The position numbers and the translations under genes are program-made. From NCBI GenBank assembly GCA_913054485.1, contig CAJXHQ010000092.1, positions 1 through 8,787 of the forward strand: DNA of 8,787 nucleotides, in the 5' to 3' direction. The DNA is from an uncultured Paracoccaceae bacterium (GTDB lineage: Bacteria > Pseudomonadota > Alphaproteobacteria > Rhodobacterales > Rhodobacteraceae). How positions within the stretch are numbered: the first letter of the stretch is position 1; every line of letters begins with the position of its first letter. The notes under the pieces are model-generated. The model saw only the letters and a list, made by a program, of their open reading frames with translations, made no database searches and had not been told where the DNA came from. Below are positions 1 to 7,607 of the stretch, piece after piece.

Positions 1-740
1 CGCCGCTGACCGGCGAGGCCTTCAGCCTGCGCCAGCTGATGCAGCACCGGTCCGGCCTGCGCGACTATGGCCCCCTGCCCGCCTATAAATCCGCCGTAGC
101 CGCCGGGCAAACCCCATGGCCGCCCGCAGAGCTTCTGGCCGCCGTGCGTGCCGAAGGCCCCGCCTTTGACCCCGGCAAAGGCTGGCTCTACTCCAACGCG
201 GGATACCTTCTGCTGCGGCACTGGCTGGAACGGCAGCACGGCGCGCCGCTGGCCGAAATCATGCAGGCGGAAATCATGGCACCACTGAACCTCTCCGCCC
301 GGCTGGCCGCAACCCCGGAGGACTTCGAAACGCTCCATTGGGACGCGCAGGGCTATCACCCCGGCTGGGTTTATCACGGTTGTCTGACTGGCACGGCACT
401 GGAGGCGGCCCGGCTGCTGCAGGCCCTGCTGCACGGCCCTCTTCTCAGCGATGCAACCCGCGCCATGATGCTGGCGCGCGACATGGAAGGACCAGCCATT
501 CCCGGCCGCGTGTGGTCCCGCATTGGCTATGGCCTCGGCCTGATGAACGGCGAGGCGCCGTGCGCGGGCACCGTGCTGGGCCATACCGGCTGCGGGCCGT
601 TCTCTGCCAATCTGGTGGCACATTTCCCCGGCCTGCCGGCCCCCGTGACTGTCGCCAGCTTCTGCGCAGGCGGGGACGAGACCCCGGCGGAATTCGAGGC
701 CGTCTCTGTGGCGCTGGAGCAGGGCGGAAACCCCTCCTGA
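1..740 (+). CDS. Serine hydrolase, class C beta-lactamase-like family, 5'-truncated
   Basis: The reading frame is already open at position 3 and gives 245 residues before the TGA at 738-740, so the start lies upstream of the window. Visible family marks are the stretch LMQHRSGLRDY, which in this family follows the SxxK nucleophile segment, the Y-S-N triad at 189-197 (the YxN catalytic motif) and H-T-G at 582-590 (equivalent to KTG of class C beta-lactamases). The SxxK serine itself would be upstream and is not seen. The family covers beta-lactamases, D-aminopeptidases and esterases that work through an acyl-serine intermediate. The HTG form is common in the esterase/peptidase-like members, so calling it a resistance enzyme would be unjustified. 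The substrate is unknown. No signal peptide can be judged because the N-terminus is missing. It is followed by nth after 58 bases with no clear terminator. Confidence 0.85.
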   Translation, partial: PLTGEAFSLRQLMQHRSGLRDYGPLPAYKSAVAAGQTPWPPAELLAAVRAEGPAFDPGKGWLYSNAGYLLLRHWLERQHGAPLAEIMQAEIMAPLNLSARLAATPEDFETLHWDAQGYHPGWVYHGCLTGTALEAARLLQALLHGPLLSDATRAMMLARDMEGPAIPGRVWSRIGYGLGLMNGEAPCAGTVLGHTGCGPFSANLVAHFPGLPAPVTVASFCAGGDETPAEFEAVSVALEQGGNPS

Positions 741-798
741 ACCATTCCCGCGCTTAACCGTTGCAGCGCAGCCCCTGGCCGGTCCATAAGGGCCTGCA

Positions 799-1443
799 AT
801 GGCCAAGCAACTCGATTATCATACCCTCCGCGAGATCTTCACCCGCTTCCGCGATGCCGAACCCGAACCTAAGGGCGAGCTGGAGCATGTGAACGTCTAC
901 ACGCTTGTTGTCGCCGTGGCGCTCTCGGCGCAGGCGACCGATGCGGGTGTCAACAAGGCGACACGCGACCTGTTCAAGATCACCGACACGCCGCAAAAGA
1001 TGCTGGATCTCGGCGAAGAAGGCCTGACAGACCACATCAAGACCATCGGCCTGTTCCGGCAGAAGGCCAAGAATGTGATCAAGCTTTCGCGCATTCTGGT
1101 CGACGACTTCGGCGGCGAGGTGCCGAATTCCCGCGCAGCACTGCAATCATTGCCGGGCGTAGGCCGCAAGACAGCCAATGTGGTGCTGAACATGTGGTGG
1201 CGCCAGCCCGCGCAAGCCGTGGACACCCATATCTTCCGCGTCGGCAACCGGTCGGGCATTGCGCCTGGCAAGGATGTGGACGCGGTGGAACGCGCCGTTG
1301 AGGACCATATCCCGGCCGATTTCCAGCTCCACGCCCATCACTGGCTGATCCTGCACGGCCGTTATCACTGCAAGGCCCGCAAACCGCTGTGCGGCACCTG
1401 CCTTATCCGAGACCTCTGTCAATTCGAGGACAAGAACATATGA
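799..1443 (+). CDS. nth: Endonuclease III, base-excision repair DNA glycosylase/AP lyase
   Basis: This 214-residue protein removes oxidised pyrimidines from DNA and cuts the abasic site by beta-elimination. The helix-hairpin-helix LPGVGRKTANVV carries the catalytic lysine at K124. The catalytic aspartate is D142 in VDTHIFRV. Their 18-residue spacing equals that of E. coli Nth (K120 and D138). The C-terminal 4Fe-4S cluster is complete, with cysteines at 191, 198, 201 and 207 in the pattern C-x6-C-x2-C-x5-C. Length matches the family (about 211). The ATG at 799 is preceded by AAGGG at 788-792 with a 6-base gap, which supports this start. The stop overlaps the next gene's start as ATGA, so nth and the kinase gene are probably co-transcribed and translationally coupled. 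Nothing in the gene looks broken. Confidence 0.97.
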   Translation: MAKQLDYHTLREIFTRFRDAEPEPKGELEHVNVYTLVVAVALSAQATDAGVNKATRDLFKITDTPQKMLDLGEEGLTDHIKTIGLFRQKAKNVIKLSRILVDDFGGEVPNSRAALQSLPGVGRKTANVVLNMWWRQPAQAVDTHIFRVGNRSGIAPGKDVDAVERAVEDHIPADFQLHAHHWLILHGRYHCKARKPLCGTCLIRDLCQFEDKNI

Positions 1444-2429
1444 CCACCTACGAAATCGTCGGCATCGGCAACGCTGTTGTGGATGTCATCAGCCACGGCG
1501 ACGACAGCTTCCTCGAAATGATGGGGATCGAAAAAGGCATCATGCAGCTGGTCGAACGCGACCGCGGCGAGGTGCTTTACGCGGCGATGAACGAGCGCGT
1601 GCAGACCCCCGGCGGCTCGGTGGCCAACACCATTGCCGGTGCGGGCGCGCTGGGGCTGAAATCCGCCTTCATCGGCCGCGTGCATGATGATGCGCTGGGG
1701 CATTTCTATGCCGGTGCCATGGCCAAGGACGGCGTTGATTTTGTGAACCCGCCGGTGGCGGGCGGCGAGCTGCCGACCTCGCGCTCGATGATCTTTGTCT
1801 GCCCCGACGGCGAGCGGTCGATGAATACCTATCTCGGGATTTCGTCCGAGCTGTCTTCGGCGGATGTGTCCAAAGACGTCGCCGGCAACGCGAAAATCAT
1901 GTTCCTGGAGGGCTACCTCTTTGACAAGGACAAGGGCAAATCGGCCTTCCTAGAAGCCGCGCGCGACTGCACGGCTGCGGGCGGCAAGGCGGGCATCGCC
2001 ATCTCCGACCCCTTCTGCGTCGAGCGTCACCGCGCCGACTTCCTGAACCTGATCGAGAACGAGCTGGATTTCGTGATCGGCAATGAGGCCGAGATCAAAT
2101 CGCTGTTTGAAACTGACGACCTGGACGAGGCCCTGGCCAAAACCGCCGCGATCTGCCCGCTGGTGGTCTGCACCCGATCGGGCGACGGAGTCAGCGTGAT
2201 CACCGGTAAGGGGCGCATTGACGTGCAGGTAGAAAAGGTCGTGCCGTTGGACGCCACCGGTGCCGGCGACCAGTTCGCCGCCGGTTTCCTCTTTGGCCTG
2301 GCCACAGGCCGCGATCTGGAAACCTGCGCCCGCATCGGCTGTGTCTGCGCCCGCGAAGTGATCAGCCACATCGGGCCGCGCCCCGAAGCCAACATGCAAG
2401 CGCTGCTGCGCGCCGAAGGGCTGCTCTGA
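1440..2429 (+). CDS. PfkB-family carbohydrate/nucleoside kinase, adenosine kinase-like
   Basis: A 329-residue kinase of the ribokinase/PfkB superfamily, which transfers phosphate from ATP to a sugar or nucleoside hydroxyl. The N-terminal signature region is visible as GGSVANTIAGAGALG. The C-terminal signature DATGAGDQFAAGF begins at D271, and D277 is the expected catalytic base; GAGD forms the anion hole. Alphaproteobacterial homologues of this type are usually annotated adenosine kinase, but substrate cannot be read from sequence alone. I chose the ATG at 1440 (protein begins MTTYEIVGIGNA) over the in-frame ATG at 1389. The first strand of the fold begins right after it, GAGGA at 1426-1430 lies 9 bases upstream, and the longer version would run deep into the nth Fe-S coding region. 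The 4-base ATGA overlap implies coupling with nth. Confidence 0.9.
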   Translation: MTTYEIVGIGNAVVDVISHGDDSFLEMMGIEKGIMQLVERDRGEVLYAAMNERVQTPGGSVANTIAGAGALGLKSAFIGRVHDDALGHFYAGAMAKDGVDFVNPPVAGGELPTSRSMIFVCPDGERSMNTYLGISSELSSADVSKDVAGNAKIMFLEGYLFDKDKGKSAFLEAARDCTAAGGKAGIAISDPFCVERHRADFLNLIENELDFVIGNEAEIKSLFETDDLDEALAKTAAICPLVVCTRSGDGVSVITGKGRIDVQVEKVVPLDATGAGDQFAAGFLFGLATGRDLETCARIGCVCAREVISHIGPRPEANMQALLRAEGLL

Positions 2430-2457
2430 GAACCGCAGGCTCTCCCGCCCGTCGTCA

Positions 2458-2476
2458 GGGGCTCCTGCGGAGCCCC
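2458..2476 (+). terminator. GC-rich hairpin just downstream of the pfkB-type gene
   Basis: GGGGCTCC and GGAGCCCC form a perfect 8-bp stem around a TGC loop, 28 bases after the kinase stop. There is no T-run after it, so it is not a textbook intrinsic terminator. It may instead stabilise the mRNA 3' end or act as a terminator of the T-poor kind. The role is inferred; the stem is seen. Confidence 0.5.
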
Positions 2477-2493
2477 CTCCTCCCGTTGGGCCG

Positions 2494-2546
2494 CGCGCCG
2501 CTGCGCGGCGCGAAATGGGGGCGCTGCCCCCGCGCCCGAAGGGCGC
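2494..2546. repeat. Three consecutive GC-rich stem-loops in the convergent intergenic region
   Basis: Three perfect short hairpins follow one another: CGCGCCGC/GCGGCGCG around TGC (2494-2512), GGGGGC/GCCCCC around GCT (2517-2531) and GCGCCC/GGGCGC around GAA (2532-2546). They sit directly before the GGAGTATTT inverted repeat and probably belong to the same mosaic intergenic element. They look like palindromic elements of the REP/BIME kind known from Alphaproteobacteria, but I cannot assign them to a named family. The region is non-coding. Confidence 0.6.
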
Positions 2547-2548
2547 TC

Positions 2549-2622
2549 CCCCGGAGTATTTTTGCAAAGGTGAAGGACGGCAAGGGTACACCTGCATTCA
2601 TCTTTTCACAAATACTCCGGGG
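2549..2622. repeat. Rhodobacteraceae-type intergenic inverted repeat (core CCCCGGAGTATTT)
   Basis: A 13-bp perfect inverted repeat, CCCCGGAGTATTT at 2549-2561 and its complement at 2610-2622, extends inwards to 28-base arms (2549-2576 and 2595-2622) with 24 of 28 positions pairing, separated by an 18-base spacer. The sequence around GGAGTATTTTTGCAAAG, followed by TGAAG, is one I recognise as recurring at gene ends in many Roseobacter-group genomes. It lies between two convergent genes and could act as a bidirectional transcription end or mRNA 3' stabiliser. The inverted repeat is seen directly; the family recognition and role are from memory and inference. Confidence 0.75.
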
Positions 2623-2640
2623 TGAATGCGCGCAGCGCAG

Positions 2641-2655
2641 AGGGGCAGAGCCCCT
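2641..2655 (-). terminator. Hairpin just downstream of rppH
   Basis: AGGGGC and GCCCCT form a 6-bp perfect stem around AGA, 18 bases beyond the rppH stop on the minus strand. No T-run follows. Together with the neighbouring large inverted repeat it probably marks the end of the rppH transcript. The function is inferred. Confidence 0.4.
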
Positions 2656-2673
2656 GAACCCAGCAGCCAGCGG

Positions 2674-3156
2674 TCAAAGGTGAGACCGGAACTCTTCGAT
2701 CACGCGGGCATAGACCTCGCGTTTGAAGGGTACAATCTTCACCACCAGCTGGTTCACCGGCTGCCAGCACCAGGCGGAGAACTCGGGGTGGCCTGTCTCG
2801 ATATTCACCTGGTCATCCCGACCGGTGAAACGCAGCAGGTACCATTTTTGCTCCTGCCCGCGGTATTTGCCGCCCCAGAACTCCGGCACCACCGCGTGCG
2901 GCAGATCATAGGTCAGCCAGCCGTCGCTTTCGGCCACCAGCTGCACCAGACCGCGGGAGACGCCGGTTTCCTCTTCCAGTTCGCGCAGCGCGGCCTCGTA
3001 GGCGTCCTCGCCGCGGTCGATCCCGCCCTGGGGCATCTGCCAGGCGTCCTCGTAGCGGTCCTTGCGCTGGCCGACCCAAACCGCGCCTGCCTGGTTGATC
3101 AGCATGACGCCAACGTTGGGGCGGTAGGGCAGTTTTGCAATTTCGTCGGGGGTCAT
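2674..3156 (-). CDS. rppH: RNA pyrophosphohydrolase (Nudix hydrolase)
   Basis: A 160-residue Nudix enzyme. The opening [11 protein letters not shown] and the WQMPQGGID segment are characteristic of RppH/IalA proteins, which remove pyrophosphate from the 5' triphosphate of mRNAs (and hydrolyse dinucleoside polyphosphates), so starting 5'-dependent decay by RNase E-type enzymes. The Nudix box is complete at residues 44-66 (G-x5-E-x7-R-E-L-x-E-E-x-G-V), with E59, E62 and E63 as the metal-binding glutamates. Length fits the family. The start is supported by AGGAGAG at 3161-3167, 4 bases upstream of the ATG. It converges with the kinase gene on one side and diverges from fadH on the other, so it is probably a single-gene transcript. 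No defect is seen. Confidence 0.95.
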   Translation of the reverse strand: MTPDEIAKLPYRPNVGVMLINQAGAVWVGQRKDRYEDAWQMPQGGIDRGEDAYEAALRELEEETGVSRGLVQLVAESDGWLTYDLPHAVVPEFWGGKYRGQEQKWYLLRFTGRDDQVNIETGHPEFSAWCWQPVNQLVVKIVPFKREVYARVIEEFRSHL

Positions 3157-3233
3157 GGCTCTCTCCTGAATTCCGCCCTACCCTTACCCCAGCGGCAGCG
3201 GCACGCAAGGGTGTGACGCGGCGTTGCGCGTGA

Positions 3234-3251
3234 CTTTACGCGAACGTAAGG
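3234..3251. promoter_or_regulatory. MerR-family (LiuR-like) operator candidate upstream of fadH
   Basis: CTTTACG, CGAA, CGTAAGG gives arms that pair at 6 of 7 positions, with the core TTACG/CGTAA perfect, 47 bases before the fadH ATG. The shape TTACG-N4-CGTAA resembles operators of MerR-type regulators of acyl-CoA catabolism such as LiuR, which would suit a fatty-acid gene. MerR operators usually sit between -35 and -10. A GTGACT at 3230-3235 could serve as -35, but I find no convincing -10. The inverted repeat is seen; the regulator is inferred, and no merR gene lies in the window. Confidence 0.4.
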
Positions 3252-3286
3252 AAAGACTGCGGCGCAGCTAGGCATACCCCGCGTGA

Positions 3287-5326
<2,040 letters not shown>

Positions 5327-5328
5327 CC

Positions 5329-5673
5329 TCAGCCATGCACGGCGCGGCTGTCCTCCGGGACGGCCGCCCGGTCTTCCATCCCGTAGTCACGCAGGACACA
5401 AGCCACCCGCAGCCGGTAGCCTGAGAATACCCCTGCACGCCCGGCCTGCTGGGCCGCGCGGTGTTCCTCTGTCTGCCGCCACCTGGCCACCGCTGCCTCG
5501 CTCTCCCAAAAGGACAGCGACAGCAGCTTGTTCGTATCAGTGAGGCTCTGGAACCGCTCGACCGAGATGAACCCTTCTGCCTGATCCAGCAGCGGCCGCA
5601 AGCCAGCGGCGCGGTCCAGATAGGCCGCACTCTGCCCCTCAGCCGCCTCAACTTCAAAAATCACCGCAATCAT
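5329..5673 (-). CDS. Antibiotic biosynthesis monooxygenase (ABM)-domain protein
   Basis: A 114-residue protein with the ABM ferredoxin-like fold pattern: [13 protein letters not shown] at the start (strand beta1), a long helix with [19 protein letters not shown], then [17 protein letters not shown], where the S-F-W-E-S-E-A-A motif is typical. The family includes cofactor-free monooxygenases and haem-degrading enzymes, but most members are small proteins of unknown role, so no reaction should be assumed. The fold covers about residues 1-95, and the tail RDYGMEDR may be a family-specific C-terminus. Its ATG overlaps the stop of the upstream NIPSNAP gene (ATGA), and GGAG sits 7 bases before the ATG, so the two are translated from one mRNA. 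The two small proteins share the same dimeric alpha/beta-barrel fold class and could form a hetero-complex (inference). Confidence 0.8.
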   Translation of the reverse strand: MIAVIFEVEAAEGQSAAYLDRAAGLRPLLDQAEGFISVERFQSLTDTNKLLSLSFWESEAAVARWRQTEEHRAAQQAGRAGVFSGYRLRVACVLRDYGMEDRAAVPEDSRAVHG

Positions 5674-5993
5674 GCGCGCGCTCCATGCGGGGTCGAGGCA
5701 AGCGTCAGCCAGGTCCGGTCCTCGCGCAGGATGAACTTCTCTGCCTGTGCGAATTCATAATTCTCCCGCCCCAGCGGATCGGCGGCCAGCCGGGCGCGGT
5801 AGGCCTCGTATGCGGCGAGGCTGGGGATATTGTAGATCCCGTAGGCCAGTGTGGAAGACCCTTCGTGCGGCGCAAAATAACCGGTCAGCTCTGCTCCGCA
5901 GCGCGGGATGGCCTGCCCCCAATTGCGGGCATAGCGTTCAAACTGGGCTTTTTTCGCCGGGTCGATCTGGTAGCGGATCACGCAGGTCAGCAT
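5670..5993 (-). CDS. NIPSNAP-family protein
   Basis: A 107-residue NIPSNAP-like protein, beginning [21 protein letters not shown], with the middle stretch [19 protein letters not shown] and the later [20 protein letters not shown], all typical of bacterial NIPSNAP proteins. The fold is a dimeric alpha/beta barrel related to ABM. The biochemical role in bacteria is largely unknown. Translation start is well supported: AAGGAGA (complement of 6001-6007) lies 7 bases from the ATG. It is the first gene of a two-gene unit with the ABM gene (4-base overlap) and is transcribed divergently from an ArsR-type regulator only 73 bases away, which suggests that regulator controls it. No signal peptide or membrane segment is visible, so it is probably cytoplasmic. 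Confidence 0.85.
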   Translation of the reverse strand: MLTCVIRYQIDPAKKAQFERYARNWGQAIPRCGAELTGYFAPHEGSSTLAYGIYNIPSLAAYEAYRARLAADPLGRENYEFAQAEKFILREDRTWLTLASTPHGARA

Positions 5994-6017
5994 GTGCAGG
6001 TCTCCTTGATATGCGCC

Positions 6018-6030
6018 CCTGTCTTACAGG
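6018..6030 (-). promoter_or_regulatory. Small stem-loop in the NIPSNAP leader
   Basis: CCTGT and ACAGG pair around a 3-base loop, 11 bases upstream of the ribosome binding site of the NIPSNAP gene on the minus strand. It could be part of its 5' leader or an operator half. It is short enough to be chance. Confidence 0.25.
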
Positions 6031-6032
6031 CT

Positions 6033-6060
6033 TTGACGAAGGCCATGTTTCGACTATGGT
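6033..6060 (+). promoter_or_regulatory. Sigma-70-type promoter for the arsR-family gene, predicting a leaderless mRNA
   Basis: TTGACG at 6033-6038 (5 of 6 to the -35 consensus) is separated by 16 bases from TATGGT at 6055-6060 (4 of 6 to the -10). A start seven bases beyond the -10 would be at 6067, which is the A of the ATG. There is no purine-rich ribosome binding site before this ATG. Promoter boxes are seen; the exact start is inferred. Confidence 0.6.
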
Positions 6061-6064
6061 CGAA
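6049..6064. promoter_or_regulatory. Palindromic operator overlapping the arsR -10 box
   Basis: TTCGAC-TATG-GTCGAA is a perfect 6-bp inverted repeat centred on the -10 hexamer. The same bases also read as an imperfect direct repeat, TCGACTATG followed by TCGAACTATG. A dimeric winged-helix repressor bound here would block its own promoter and could also affect the divergent NIPSNAP-ABM unit. ArsR-family autorepression from such sites is well established; binding here is inferred. Confidence 0.6.
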
Positions 6065-6066
6065 CT

Positions 6067-6768
6067 ATGAGAGACGGACCTGACATCGCCCGCATCGCCG
6101 CGCTGATCGGCGATCCCGCCCGCGCCAACATGCTGACGGCGCTGATGGGTGGCCAGGCGCTGACGGCGACGGAGCTGGCGCAGGCGGCCGGGGTGACCCT
6201 GCAGACAACGAGCTCGCACCTCTCGAAGCTCGAGGACGGCGGTCTGATCTCGCAGCGCAAGCAGGGACGGCACCGCTATTTTGCGCTGGCGGACACGCAG
6301 ACAGGCGCACTGCTGGAGGCGATCATGGGGTTTGCCGCCAGCCGGGGCCATCTGCGCCACCGGCCGGGGCCGAAGGATCCGGCGCTGCGCAAGGCGCGCG
6401 TCTGCTACGACCACCTCGCCGGCGACTATGGCGTCCGGATGCTCGACAGCCTGATCGCCAGCGGAGCGATCCGCGCAGACGGCACGGAACTGAGCCTGAC
6501 GCCCGAGGGCAAGCGACGGCTTTCCGAGGTCGGCATCACCCTGACCGCGCCGACCTCCTCCCGGCGGCCGCTCTGCAAGTCCTGCCTCGACTGGAGCGAA
6601 AGGCGCTCGCATCTGGCGGGCGTGGTCGGCAAGGCATTGCTGGCGCATTTTCTGGGCAAGGGCTGGGCAAGGCGCAGCGACGACAGCCGCGCGGTGCTGT
6701 TCAAGCCCGAGGGAGAGCGGATGTTCCTGTCGCTCTTTCCCGCGGGACCGACCGCCCCCGACGCCTGA
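6067..6768 (+). CDS. ArsR-family winged-helix transcriptional regulator
   Basis: A 233-residue regulator. Residues about 10-75 form the ArsR-type winged helix: IGDPARANMLTALM (helix 1), TATELAQAAGVTLQTTSSHL (helix-turn-helix, residues 33-52), then LEDGGLISQRKQGRHRYFAL (wing). The classic metal-binding ELCVCDL motif is absent, so arsenic or metal sensing should not be assumed. The C-terminal half (from about 100) is longer than in simple ArsR proteins; it contains VCYDHLAGDYG with C113 and a C-x2-C pair at C170 and C173, which might bind a ligand, metal or redox signal (inference). The ATG at 6067 lacks a ribosome binding site and coincides with the predicted transcription start. The divergent NIPSNAP-ABM unit is the likely target, with self-repression through the palindrome over its promoter. 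Confidence 0.88.
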   Translation: MRDGPDIARIAALIGDPARANMLTALMGGQALTATELAQAAGVTLQTTSSHLSKLEDGGLISQRKQGRHRYFALADTQTGALLEAIMGFAASRGHLRHRPGPKDPALRKARVCYDHLAGDYGVRMLDSLIASGAIRADGTELSLTPEGKRRLSEVGITLTAPTSSRRPLCKSCLDWSERRSHLAGVVGKALLAHFLGKGWARRSDDSRAVLFKPEGERMFLSLFPAGPTAPDA

Positions 6769-6783
6769 GGCCGGCAGCCGGCC
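6769..6783 (+). terminator. Hairpin directly after the arsR-family stop codon
   Basis: GGCCGG and CCGGCC form a 6-bp perfect stem around CAG, starting at the base after the TGA. There is no T-run. It probably marks the 3' end of the regulator transcript, and it lies close to the apparent change of taxonomic affinity. Confidence 0.4.
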
Positions 6784-6834
6784 AAACCCTTCGAGCCTCC
6801 CGCTGCGCTCTTCCCTGCCCTGCCGGCGCGAGAG

Positions 6835-6861
6835 TTGAGCATCGGGACCCCATCGTATAAA
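6835..6861 (+). promoter_or_regulatory. Possible promoter for the HAD hydrolase gene
   Basis: TATAAA at 6856-6861 is a good -10. TTGAGC at 6835-6840 is a possible -35, but the 15-base spacing is shorter than usual. The predicted start would leave a leader of about 26 bases. The remaining bases of this 125-base gap (6784-6834) hold nothing I can identify. Confidence 0.35.
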
Positions 6862-6893
6862 AGACCCGCCTCAGCTTCGACAAAGGCATTTCC

Positions 6894-7576
6894 ATGAACG
6901 GCTTCGACCTCATCATCTTCGATTGCGACGGCGTGCTCGTCGATTCCGAAATCATCGCGGCACAGGTGGAATCACGCCTGCTGACGGAAGCCGGCTATCC
7001 GATCAGCACCGAGGAAATGGGCGAGCGCTTTGCGGGCATGACCTGGCGCAACATCCTGCTGCAGGTGGAGAAGGAAGCCGATATTCCGCTCTCGGCCTCG
7101 ACAAGTCTGAAAACCTGCTCGACGCGCGGCTTGCCCGCGACGTGAAGATCATTGAGGGCGTCAAATTCGCGCTGGCGCGCCTGTCGACGCAGCGCTGCAT
7201 CTGCTCCAATTCCAGCATGCACCGGCTGGACATGATGCTGGAGAAGGTCGGACTGAAGCCGTATTTCGAGCCGCACATCTTTTCTGCAAAGGATCTCGGG
7301 CCGGACCGCGTCAAGCCGAAGCCGGATATCTTCCTGCATGCGGCCAAGCAGTTCGACGTCTCGCCGCAGAAGGTGCTGGTGATCGAGGATTCGGTCCACG
7401 GCATCCACGGAGCCGCTGCGGCGGGCATGCGCGTCGTCGGCTTTACCGGCGCCTCGCATACCTACCCGAGCCACGCCGACCGCCTGACGGAGGCCGGCGC
7501 CGAAACGGTGATCGCGCGCATGACGGATCTGCCTGCGGTCGTTGCCGCGCTCGGCGAGTGGGCCGACGCGGTCTGA
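6894..7576 (+). pseudogene. HAD-superfamily hydrolase (beta-phosphoglucomutase/phosphatase-like), frameshifted
   Basis: The gene opens with MNGFDLIIFDCDGVLVDSE, giving HAD motif I with nucleophile D10 and acid/base D12. Frame 1 continues well to about 7100, then turns to nonsense and stops at 7143-7145. The homologous protein resumes in another frame at about 7097 (LDKSENLLDARLARDVKIIEG) and runs to the TGA at 7574-7576, carrying motif II (CICSNSS), motif III (VKPKPDIF) and motif IV (VLVIEDSVHGIHG). The break therefore separates the nucleophile from the remaining catalytic motifs, and neither piece should be active. A net loss of one base (or 7 bases) near 7092-7102 explains it. AAAGG at 6882-6886 sits 7 bases before the ATG. 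The intact type is common in Rhizobiales. A sequencing error is an alternative to true inactivation. Confidence 0.85.
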
Positions 7577-7582
7577 CGGCCG

Positions 7583-7607
7583 GCGCCTTCGCGGCGCGTT
7601 ATCTTTT
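7583..7607 (+). terminator. Hairpin plus T-rich tail after the HAD gene
   Basis: GCGCC and GGCGC form a 5-bp stem around TTCGC (7583-7597), followed by GTTATCTTTT, so it fits an intrinsic terminator for the plus-strand HAD gene. It fills the 22-base gap to the stop codon of the convergent lipoprotein gene, whose last codons lie in the T-rich tail. Confidence 0.5.

Noticed and set aside
1..740. Beta-lactam resistance gene
   Set aside because: The family is broad, the third motif is HTG rather than KTG, and the nucleophile segment is outside the window, so resistance cannot be claimed.
1389..1439. Longer N-terminus for the kinase
   Set aside because: The extra 17 residues overlap the nth Fe-S cluster coding sequence in another frame, and the fold begins right after the 1440 ATG, which has its own ribosome binding site.
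2626..3216. Plus-strand open frame of 196 codons across rppH
   Set aside because: It lies opposite the rppH gene, whose Nudix box is complete. The plus-strand product has no recognisable motif and is a high-GC antisense shadow.
5938..6648. Minus-strand open frame of 236 codons opposite the regulator
   Set aside because: It is antisense to the winged-helix gene and would run across the shared promoter region. No motif is seen.
7092..7105. Programmed ribosomal frameshift in the HAD gene
   Set aside because: There is no slippery heptamer and the family is not known for frameshifting, so a deletion is more likely.
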